Part shown: piece after piece, positions 57,571 to 64,000 of the stretch
How positions within the stretch are numbered: position 1 is the stretch's first letter
How the letters are laid out: each line of letters begins with the position of its first letter
NCBI RefSeq assembly: GCF_000399685.1
Contig: NZ_KB976987.1
Coordinates: 496,001 to 560,000 of the forward strand
Reading direction: 5' to 3'
Length of the DNA: 64,000 nucleotides
Source: Acinetobacter pittii ANC 4050
Lineage (GTDB): Bacteria > Pseudomonadota > Gammaproteobacteria > Pseudomonadales > Moraxellaceae
Notes under the pieces: generated by a model
What the model saw: only the letters and a program-made list of their open reading frames with translations
Database searches by the model: none
What the model was told of the DNA's origin: nothing
Program-made: the position numbers and the translations under genes

Positions 57571-58006
57571 GGAAACAATGAAAAGTTTGGAACTCACTAT
57601 CTCGAATGAATCCCATTTGTTCATATAAACGATGAGATTCATGGTTGTTACTTTGAGTTTCTAAACTAATTCGCAAAGCATTTTCTTGTTTTGCAAATAA
57701 GATTGCTGTATCGATGAGCTGTTTAGCTGAACCTTGACGACGGAAAACGGGTGTAACATAGACATCATCTAAGATATAGTAAGTTGAACAAGCAACTGAA
57801 GAAAAACCTAAATAGAGTAAAATAAAACCCGTAATTTTCTCGTCTTTAATATGAATGAAGAACACACTTTCTCTGTTCTCAAAACGTTGTTTAAGGAAGT
57901 GAAGAGATTCATTAAAATTAGAAGAAGCCCCATAAAATTGGCGGTATTCATCAAATAAAACGGCGAGTTGCTCTAAATCTTCAAAAGTCGCTCGTCTAAC
58001 GATCAT
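57563..58006 (-). CDS. GNAT-family N-acetyltransferase
   Basis: 147 residues. I choose the ATG at 58006, preceded by AAGGAG at ideal spacing, over a start at 58030. The acetyl-CoA loop is VTPVFRRQGSAKQLI (about 83-97), and ETQSNNHESHRLYEQMGF is the usual C-terminal strand and helix. Substrate is unknown. It lies 98 bases downstream of the RelB-like gene on the same strand. Confidence 0.85.
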   Translation of the reverse strand: MIVRRATFEDLEQLAVLFDEYRQFYGASSNFNESLHFLKQRFENRESVFFIHIKDEKITGFILLYLGFSSVACSTYYILDDVYVTPVFRRQGSAKQLIDTAILFAKQENALRISLETQSNNHESHRLYEQMGFIRDSEFQTFHCFLK

Positions 58007-58104
58007 TTGGCACTCCTTGTAACTTATCATTATGTTTTTACAAAGAGAGCATAACGAAAAAAAGAGCTTTTTGACGTTAAAACTTGTTTATAAATGCAAC
58101 AGTG

Positions 58105-58413
58105 TTAAGTTTTGTCGCTTTCGCCAAGAAGAGCATTCAGTTCTTCAAATAAATCTTCATGGTCGTCATCTTCAGCTAAAGTCAAAGGGTTTCGGTTCAA
58201 TGAAGATGCTTTTGCTTTTCTCAGCTTTAATAATTGTTCCATATTAATATTCTGATTTTCGATCGCAAAAGGAATAGATTTAGTGAGTACGACCTGTTTG
58301 AAAAAAAGTCGTACCGCTTGGGCAGGGGTAATTCCAAGTTGTTTAAAAACAGCAAAAGCCTGCTTTTTTTCTTGGGAGTCAAGTCGAACCTGATAAACTT
58401 CTGTTTTTCGCAT
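58105..58413 (-). CDS. RelB/DinJ-family antitoxin-like protein, no cognate RelE/YafQ toxin seen
   Basis: 102 residues from the ATG at 58413; an in-frame TTG at 58428 would add five. The N-terminal ribbon-helix-helix reads VYQVRLDSQEKKQAFAVFKQ, then LGITPAQAVRLFFKQVV, typical of RelB/DinJ. The tail (about 80-102) is very acidic (AEDDDHEDLFEELNALLGE). No RelE/YafQ-type gene lies on either side. The only same-strand neighbour is a GNAT gene. No clear ribosome-binding site is seen. Confidence 0.8.
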   Translation of the reverse strand: MRKTEVYQVRLDSQEKKQAFAVFKQLGITPAQAVRLFFKQVVLTKSIPFAIENQNINMEQLLKLRKAKASSLNRNPLTLAEDDDHEDLFEELNALLGESDKT

Positions 58414-58524
58414 GAATAACAAAACCAAATGATTTTTAATTTTTAGGAATTCATTTTAAACCATCGCAATGTAATTTCAATGTTTTTTGGCATAAAAAAT
58501 AATCTTTTTGTCATTACGGTTGCA

Positions 58525-59433
58525 TTACAATGTCAATTCAAACTCAGAATTAAAAGACATTCCCTCTTTTGTTAGAGGATCTATAAATGAAATATGCTTA
58601 GCTAAAAGTTGTAAGGGTTCCGAGAAATCATCTTCAGCTTTGTGCTGAACTATTGGATAAAATGGATCATTTTTAATCGGGATGCCTAAGTAATTAAGAT
58701 GCACGCGAAGCTGATGCTGTTTCCCAGTTGTTGGGGTTAAACGATATTTTGCCCAAATCTGATTGTGCTCGATCAGCTCGATATAAGTCTGAGTATTGGC
58801 TTTAGCATTTTCTATAACCTGCATGGTGTAAAAAGGATGACCTTTATCTAAATGCAAATGTAAGGTTTGAGGAAAATTTAAATCTTTTTTATAAGGTGCA
58901 GTAGCGTGATAAATTTTATTAACTTGGCGCTCTGCGAATAATTGTTGGTAAAGACCGCGCGACTCAACTCGCTTGCAAAATAAAACCACACCAGCAGTTT
59001 CACGGTCTAAACGATGAATAGGGGTTAAAAATTCATTACCTGTTTGTTTTTTTAGACGAACTAAAAGCGTTTCTTGAACATATTGTCCAGTCGGACTAAT
59101 CGTTAAAAAATGGGGTTTATCGACCACTAATAAATCATCATTCTCAAATAAAATCCGATGTTCAAATGGAACATGTGGTTCATAGGCAAGAAAGCGATAA
59201 TAAAAAATATGGGTGTTACCTACATAGGGACTAGTTAAAGTTAATTTGTCCCCATTTGCTGCATATACAAGCCCGTCTTGAAATCGTTGTTGCCACTCTT
59301 GCACTTTAATATGTTGGAAATGTTGACATAGATACTCATAAATCGTTTGAGTGTTTGTTTGTGCAGGAAGATAGACTTGGCTTGCACTTACACCATCAAC
59401 CATAGGCGGCAAAAAATCGTTCGGACTAGACAT
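58525..59433 (-). CDS. RluA-family pseudouridine synthase
   Basis: 302 residues without an S4 domain. The catalytic Asp is D143 in HRLDRETAGVVLF. FENDDLLVVDKPHFLTISP and TGKQHQLRVHLNYLGIPI are the other core motifs. The N-terminal 80 residues are specific to the YqcB/TruC-like or large 23S/tRNA group, so the target RNA is uncertain. A terminator-like hairpin stands in its leader. Confidence 0.88.
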   Translation of the reverse strand: MSSPNDFLPPMVDGVSASQVYLPAQTNTQTIYEYLCQHFQHIKVQEWQQRFQDGLVYAANGDKLTLTSPYVGNTHIFYYRFLAYEPHVPFEHRILFENDDLLVVDKPHFLTISPTGQYVQETLLVRLKKQTGNEFLTPIHRLDRETAGVVLFCKRVESRGLYQQLFAERQVNKIYHATAPYKKDLNFPQTLHLHLDKGHPFYTMQVIENAKANTQTYIELIEHNQIWAKYRLTPTTGKQHQLRVHLNYLGIPIKNDPFYPIVQHKAEDDFSEPLQLLAKHISFIDPLTKEGMSFNSEFELTL

Positions 59434-59465
59434 AAGAAAGTATGAATATTTAAGAAAATTGATAT

Positions 59466-59501
59466 AAAAAAAGCCAACTTCTAGGGCTTAAGTAGGCTTT
59501 T
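59466..59501 (-). terminator. Terminator-like hairpin in the leader of the pseudouridine synthase gene
   Basis: On the minus strand AAAAGCC-TACTT...AAGTT-GGCTTTT (59501 to 59467) forms a stem with an internal mismatch, followed by TTTTTTT. It lies about 35 bases before the ATG at 59433, and no gene ends there. It may be an attenuator or the 3' end of a short RNA. Confidence 0.5.
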
Positions 59502-59544
59502 AAGGCAGGGCAATGTTATCATATCGATTATTTCGAATCATGTT

Positions 59545-60027
59545 ATGTGTGCTATGTCGTATTCATTGAAATTGGTCTTAAATCATGAAGAAGATACTGA
59601 GCGTTTAGCTCAAGCTTTGGCGCAGCATGTTCAGTCGGGTGTAATTTATTTAATTGGGGACTTGGGTGCAGGTAAAACCACACTTACGCGCTATTTCTTA
59701 CAGGCTTTAGGTCACAAAGGCTCTGTTAAAAGCCCAACTTATACACTCGTTGAGCCATATAAAATTAATGATAAAGAAATTTTTCATTTTGACTTGTATC
59801 GCTTGAATGATCCGTACGAACTTGAATTAATGGGAATCCGTGACTATTTAGATATCACTGATGCTTTATTTCTGTTTGAATGGCCCTCTAAAGGTGGTGA
59901 TGAAATTCCGCAAGCGGATATCATCATTGACATTCAAAAGTCAGATGATGAGTTGAGCCGGTTCGTAACGTTAACTTTACCAACAGAAAATTTATACCAG
60001 ACTTTGCAGGAACAGCTTCATGACTGA
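59545..60027 (+). CDS. tsaE: tRNA threonylcarbamoyladenosine biosynthesis ATPase
   Basis: ATPase that works with TsaB and TsaD to make t6A37 in tRNAs reading ANN codons. 160 residues. The P-loop is GDLGAGKT (38-45), followed by the conserved SPTYTLVEPY and HFDLYRL segments. ATG at 59545 or 59554 are both possible; neither has a strong ribosome-binding site. Its end overlaps mutL by eight bases. Confidence 0.94.
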   Translation: MCAMSYSLKLVLNHEEDTERLAQALAQHVQSGVIYLIGDLGAGKTTLTRYFLQALGHKGSVKSPTYTLVEPYKINDKEIFHFDLYRLNDPYELELMGIRDYLDITDALFLFEWPSKGGDEIPQADIIIDIQKSDDELSRFVTLTLPTENLYQTLQEQLHD

Positions 60028-61969
60028 TGAAAAGCTAACAAAACGTCGTATCCATACATTAGACGCAGCGTTAGCGAACCAGATTGCAGCGGGTGAGGTA
60101 ATTGAGCGTCCTTCTTCTGTGGTCAAAGAATTATTAGAAAACTCTATCGATGCCGGCGCGACTGAACTGATTGTACGAATTGCACAAGGTGGTTCGACTT
60201 TAATCGAAATAATTGATAATGGGCACGGTATTCATCCGGATGATTTGGCGCTTGCTGTCATGCGTCATGCCACAAGTAAGATTAAAACCGCTGAAGATTT
60301 ACATGCGATTGTGAGTTTGGGATTCCGTGGAGAAGCCCTAGCTTCGATTGCTGCTGTCTCAAGATTGACTTTAACCAGTAGCCAAGATGAAAGTGGTATT
60401 GGTCACCAGGTTGAAGTAAACGGTACAGCATTTGATCATCAAGAGGTACAAGCTGTTGCAGCACAAAAAGGTACCCATATTCGAGTTCAGGACTTATTTT
60501 TTAATGTTCCTGCGCGTCGTAAATTCTTAAAAAAACCAACCACTGAATTTGGTCATATTGAAGAAATCGTTCGTCGTCTAGCCCTAACACATTTCGATAT
60601 ACGCTTTGTGCTTGAACATAATGATAATATTAGAATTAATTTACCTATAGCAGATAGCGGAGAACTGCGTTTTCAGCGAGTTCAGCAATTATTAGGTTCG
60701 CAATTCGTACAAAATGCATATTGGATGGATGCCGAAAGTATTAGCATGCGTTTATCAGGTTGGCTTGGTCATCCTTCAGATGCACGTGCACAGGCCGACA
60801 TGCAATATGTCTATGTGAATGGCCGTATTGTCAAAGATAAAACAATTTCACATGCACTACGCATGGCCTATGATGGTATTTTGCATGGTCATCAACATTC
60901 ATCTTATTTACTTTTCTTAGAAGTTGATCCTGAAAATATCGATGTCAATGTCCATCCGACTAAACATGAAATTCGCTTTTTAAATCAAAGAGAAGTACAT
61001 GAGTTTGTAAGGCATTATGCAAAAGAAACTCTAGCGCAATTTCAGACAGCGAGTGCTGATCTAGCTCAAGCGATGAAAACGGATGAAAGCTCAGATTACT
61101 CGGTACAACCGCAGCCTAAATATCAAGAACAATTTTCATTGCATCGAGCAAATGAAACTTTAAATCCAGATCATAAAGAACGAATCCAGCCTACACCAAC
61201 AGAGTTGTTAACCGATTTTAACGCTAGCCGTCCGCAAGCAGTTCAGTATGCAGATCAAACACCCAAATATAATGGTTCTGCTCAATTAAATAATGCTTTA
61301 AAAACTTATTTAGCGCCTCTGCGTGATCAACCTGCGAGTTTCTCGGTAAATGAAGATATAGAGCCAGTTGCTAAAGTAGATGAGTTTCCATTAGGGATCG
61401 CAATTGCTCAACTACATGGAATTTATATTTTAGCCCAAAATACCGAAGGGCTTGTTATTGTTGATATGCATGCGGCCCATGAGCGTATTTTATTACAGCA
61501 AATGAAAAATGCTTGGGATAAACCGGAATTTTGGACATCTCAGCAATTGCTTATACCTAAAGTGATTTCCATTAGTCGTATGCGAGCTGTTAGGGTCGAG
61601 GAATTAAAACCTCAGCTTGAGCGCCTAGGTTTGGAAATTGATTTATACGGTGATGAGCAGGTTATTGTTCGTGGTGTGCCAGCCATTTTGCAAAAAGCTG
61701 ATTTTGAAAATCTTATTCCAGAACTTTTAAACGATTTAGATCCGAATGATGAAGCACAAGGATTACTTCAAAAAAGAGATGAGTTACTCGCTGGAATGGC
61801 ATGTCATGGGGCAGTGCGTGCACATCGACAACTCAGTCTTTCAGAAATGAATGCTTTACTTCGTCAAATGGAACAAACCGAATTTGCGAGCCAATGTAAC
61901 CATGGGCGGCCAACTTGGCGTGCATTTCCATTATCTCAACTAGATAAATTATTTGCTCGAGGAGAGTAG
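60020..61969 (+). CDS. mutL: DNA mismatch repair protein MutL
   Basis: Couples MutS mismatch recognition to strand removal. 649 residues. The N-terminal GHKL ATPase domain has ENSIDAGATE, DNGHGI and GFRGEALAS. After a Gln/Pro-rich linker (about 345-450) the C-terminal dimerisation domain holds a metal-site motif like that of nicking MutLs, DMHA-x2-E-x4-Q (482-493), where the usual last residue is Glu, plus ACHGAVRAH and CNHGRPTW. No mutH-type strand discrimination is seen here. It is coupled to tsaE and followed by miaA after six bases. Confidence 0.96.
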   Translation: MTDEKLTKRRIHTLDAALANQIAAGEVIERPSSVVKELLENSIDAGATELIVRIAQGGSTLIEIIDNGHGIHPDDLALAVMRHATSKIKTAEDLHAIVSLGFRGEALASIAAVSRLTLTSSQDESGIGHQVEVNGTAFDHQEVQAVAAQKGTHIRVQDLFFNVPARRKFLKKPTTEFGHIEEIVRRLALTHFDIRFVLEHNDNIRINLPIADSGELRFQRVQQLLGSQFVQNAYWMDAESISMRLSGWLGHPSDARAQADMQYVYVNGRIVKDKTISHALRMAYDGILHGHQHSSYLLFLEVDPENIDVNVHPTKHEIRFLNQREVHEFVRHYAKETLAQFQTASADLAQAMKTDESSDYSVQPQPKYQEQFSLHRANETLNPDHKERIQPTPTELLTDFNASRPQAVQYADQTPKYNGSAQLNNALKTYLAPLRDQPASFSVNEDIEPVAKVDEFPLGIAIAQLHGIYILAQNTEGLVIVDMHAAHERILLQQMKNAWDKPEFWTSQQLLIPKVISISRMRAVRVEELKPQLERLGLEIDLYGDEQVIVRGVPAILQKADFENLIPELLNDLDPNDEAQGLLQKRDELLAGMACHGAVRAHRQLSLSEMNALLRQMEQTEFASQCNHGRPTWRAFPLSQLDKLFARGE

Positions 61970-61975
61970 TTTTAC

Positions 61976-62920
61976 ATGTCAAATCAATTGCCCGTCATCA
62001 ATTTAATGGGACCAACTGCGAGCGGGAAAACCGCTTTGGCATGTGAATTATATGAGCGTGGAAATTTTGAACTAATTTCTGTTGATTCCGCTCTCGTCTA
62101 TAAAGATATGGATATCGGTACTGCTAAGCCAACGCGTGAAGAACAAGCGCTCTATCCTCATCACCTCATTGATATTATTACTCCTTTAGAAGTCTATTCA
62201 GCTGCTCAATTTGTCGAAGATGCCTGTAAATTAATTGATAACATGCATTCGCGTGGGAAAACTCCTATTTTAGTAGGAGGGACAATGCTGTATTTCAAGG
62301 CATTATTAGAGGGCTTGTCTGGTAATTTGCCAAGCGCAGATGCAGAAGTTCGAGCCGCAATTGAAGAGAAAGCTCTAAATGAAGGATGGCAGGCAGTTTA
62401 TGATGAGTTGGTTTCTGTAGACCCAGCCGCGGCTATAAAGTTTAATGTGACTGATAAGCAACGGATTATTCGGGCTTTAGAGGTTTATAAAATAACGGGC
62501 GAACCAATTACTAAATTACAGGCAGAACAACCAAAAAACGTACCATATCGATACATATTTCATAACTATGCTTTGCTTCCAGATCGGGTAGAATTACATC
62601 AACGCATTGAGCAAAGATTAAGCAAAATGTGGGATATCGGTTTTTTGAGTGAAGTTGAATCTCTAATTGAAAAATACGATTTAGATGAAAATTTACCCTC
62701 AATGCGTTCAGTGGGTTATCGACAAGCACTAGAATTTTTATTAAAAAGTGACTTAAGTCTCAAAAGTAAACGTGAAATGGAGGATAAAGCTTTATTTGCA
62801 ACACGACAACTTGCCAAACGTCAATATACGTGGTTACGTTCTTTGCAAGAAATACACGATTTTAAAACTTACTTGACGATAAAGCAGGCGAAAGAAGACT
62901 TGCGAAACTCTTATGGATAA
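61976..62920 (+). CDS. miaA: tRNA dimethylallyltransferase
   Basis: Adds a dimethylallyl group to A37 of tRNAs that read codons starting with U. 314 residues. P-loop GPTASGKT (12-19), [18 protein letters not shown], and the [12 protein letters not shown] zinc/tRNA-binding region near the end. Part of the tsaE-mutL-miaA-hfq chain; in enterobacteria the same order also contains amiB, which is missing here. Confidence 0.96.
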   Translation: MSNQLPVINLMGPTASGKTALACELYERGNFELISVDSALVYKDMDIGTAKPTREEQALYPHHLIDIITPLEVYSAAQFVEDACKLIDNMHSRGKTPILVGGTMLYFKALLEGLSGNLPSADAEVRAAIEEKALNEGWQAVYDELVSVDPAAAIKFNVTDKQRIIRALEVYKITGEPITKLQAEQPKNVPYRYIFHNYALLPDRVELHQRIEQRLSKMWDIGFLSEVESLIEKYDLDENLPSMRSVGYRQALEFLLKSDLSLKSKREMEDKALFATRQLAKRQYTWLRSLQEIHDFKTYLTIKQAKEDLRNSYG

Positions 62921-63014
62921 AGCAAAATTTGCACACTGTCTTTTTATAATTTTTAGTTGAAAAATAAAGATAGTTTTTTTGCGCTGATTTAAAAATTTTT
63001 TTTTGGAGTTAAAA

Positions 63015-63530
63015 ATGTCTAAAGGTCAAACTTTACAAGATCCGTTCTTAAATTCTCTCCGTAAAGAACGTATCCCTGTTTCTATTTTCCTTGTGAACGG
63101 TATTAAATTACAGGGTCATATTGAATCTTTTGACCAATATGTTGTTTTATTAAAAAATACTGTAAGTCAAATGGTTTACAAACACGCGATCTCAACTGTT
63201 GTTCCAGCACGTAACCCACGTCCAGCAGGCGCTCAAGGTACAGGCTTCCCAGCACAAGGTGGCACTCAAGGCGGTTTTGGTGGTCAAGGTAGCGGCTTCG
63301 GCGGTGCTCAAGGCGGCGGCTTCGGCGGCGCTCAAGGTGGCTTCGGCGGCGCTCAAGGCGGCTTCGGTGGTCAAGGCGGCTTCGGTGGTCAAGGTGGCGG
63401 CTTCGGTGGTCAAGGTGGCTTCGGTGGTCAAGGCGGCTTCGGTGGTCAAGGCGGTTTCGGCGGTCATCAAGGTGGTTTTGACAACGATACTAAATTTGAA
63501 GATGGTCAAGACGACGAAAATAATCGTTAA
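63015..63530 (+). CDS. hfq: RNA chaperone Hfq with glycine-rich C-terminal extension
   Basis: Hexameric Sm-like protein that pairs small RNAs with mRNAs. I start at the ATG at 63015, six bases after a GGAG site, not at 63003; this gives 171 residues. The core (1-66) contains [20 protein letters not shown] (Sm1) and [19 protein letters not shown] (Sm2). Residues about 75-155 are Gly/Phe/Gln repeats (GGFGGQ), and the last 16 are acidic. E. coli Hfq has 102 residues; the long tail is known in Acinetobacter. Confidence 0.96.
   Translation: MSKGQTLQDPFLNSLRKERIPVSIFLVNGIKLQGHIESFDQYVVLLKNTVSQMVYKHAISTVVPARNPRPAGAQGTGFPAQGGTQGGFGGQGSGFGGAQGGGFGGAQGGFGGAQGGFGGQGGFGGQGGGFGGQGGFGGQGGFGGQGGFGGHQGGFDNDTKFEDGQDDENNR
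63255..63475 (+). repeat. Tandem 15-18-base repeats coding [13 protein letters not shown]
   Basis: Direct repeats built from GGCTTCGGTGGTCAA and close variants encode the glycine-rich tail of Hfq. Units differ by multiples of three bases, so slippage keeps the frame. They create spurious long ORFs in two other frames. Confidence 0.85.
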
Positions 63531-63542
63531 TTGAAATCTAAA

Positions 63543-63577
63543 AAAGAAACCAGTCAGATAATGACTGGTTTTTTTAT
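63543..63577 (+). terminator. Terminator of hfq
   Basis: AAACCAGTCA (63547-63556) / TGACTGGTTT (63562-63571) followed by a T-run. Confidence 0.9.
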
Positions 63578-63670
63578 GTGTATTTAAAAGTTGCTTCCAA
63601 ATATTTAACTGGTCATGGGTAAAGATTTGAACATGATAGCTAATATATTTAAATAAATAGGACTTAACAA

Positions 63671-64000
63671 ATGATATTAATATTAGCTGCTGCTTTAAGC
63701 AGTGTCTTGGTGTCTATCCTATTAAAAAATTTAAAGAGAAAAGGTTATCAACCCTTACAAATGATTGCATGGAATTATGCAAGCGCAAGTCTGCTTTGTT
63801 TTTTGTGGTTTCAGCCTGATATTCAACATGTTTCAATACAACATACGCCTTGGTGGCTAATTATTGCCTTAGGGATAATTTTACCTAGTATTTTTTTATG
63901 TCTTGCTAAATCATTAGAATATGCCGGAATTGTTAAGACGGAACTTGCCCAAAGACTTTCGGTTGTTCTCTCTTTACTTGCAGCATATTTCCTTTTTCAT
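63671..64000 (+). CDS. DMT-family (EamA-like) transporter, 3' end cut by window
   Basis: An open frame from ATG 63671, preceded by AGGA, runs off the right edge after 110 codons. It reads MILILAAALSSVLVSILLKN, then three more hydrophobic segments with the AKSLEYAGIVKTELAQRLS stretch typical of drug/metabolite transporter proteins of the EamA type. Inner membrane; substrate unknown. Only about one third of the usual 300 residues is visible. Confidence 0.75.
   Translation, partial: MILILAAALSSVLVSILLKNLKRKGYQPLQMIAWNYASASLLCFLWFQPDIQHVSIQHTPWWLIIALGIILPSIFLCLAKSLEYAGIVKTELAQRLSVVLSLLAAYFLFH

Noticed and set aside
63255..63475. Short direct repeats that could suggest a CRISPR array
   Set aside because: Units are contiguous without unique spacers and encode the Hfq tail in frame.
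63192..63534. Two long Thr/Glu/Ala- and Val/Lys/Ala-rich frames over hfq
   Set aside because: They are shadows of the glycine-rich codon repeats, have no start signals, and are low complexity.

Overview
The window is a stretch of chromosome from an Acinetobacter of the calcoaceticus-baumannii group. This rests on the AT-rich composition with short intergenic gaps, the family-level look of nearly every protein, an Hfq with a long glycine-rich tail, and pgaABCD lying beside ppsA/ppsR and cyoABCDE. I see no insertion sequence, prophage, integron, CRISPR array, rRNA or tRNA. It reads as conserved core genome with a few accessory or decayed pieces. The genus call is from recognition of the proteins, not from a database search.

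Layout. 1-4700: the end of a proteasome-type protease gene, then alr, dnaB and the ribosomal operon rpsF-rpsR-rplI, all leftward. 4750-9640: cyoABCDE, a cytochrome bo3 quinol oxidase with its heme O synthase, leftward. 9957-14148: a GYF/RDD membrane protein, then ppsA and its regulator gene ppsR transcribed divergently. 14535-20501: pgaABCD, the poly-beta-1,6-N-acetylglucosamine (PNAG) biofilm operon. 20544-25614: accessory and small genes: a flavin-monooxygenase fragment, a luciferase-like oxidoreductase behind an ordered array of operator-like repeats, two tandem glycine-zipper paralogues, and a LysR regulator divergent from a secreted DJ-1/PfpI protein.

25908-37588: prfA-prmC, an AraC regulator divergent from an SDR and an acyl-CoA dehydrogenase, a flavin reductase, moeB, an ABC1/UbiB kinase, folB-folK, a DUF2799 lipoprotein, coq7 and an LplT-like MFS carrier. 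37755-45022: tamA-tamB, for outer-membrane assembly and envelope lipid transport. 45341-54568: a periplasmic lactonase-fold propeller, a small lipoprotein, acnB, an orphan ORF, a voltage-gated K+ channel, an MFS efflux pump, a lipoprotein and a DUF4198 protein. 54857-59433: metR, a DUF441 membrane protein, rsuA, a GNAT acetyltransferase, a RelB/DinJ-like antitoxin with no recognisable toxin, and an RluA-type pseudouridine synthase. 59545-64000: tsaE-mutL-miaA-hfq and the start of a DMT transporter.

No clearly new multi-gene system is visible. The observations most worth checking are: five CGATATW half-sites in strictly alternating orientation with 19/15-base spacing before the luciferase-like gene; a PgaB without lipobox and apparently without the catalytic acids of its C-terminal hydrolase domain; a TamA with a long N-terminal extension and an insertion inside its third POTRA domain; a RelB-like protein lying just upstream of a GNAT gene; a duplicated glycine-zipper gene pair that shares a leader hairpin; and a terminator-like hairpin in the leader of a pseudouridine synthase.
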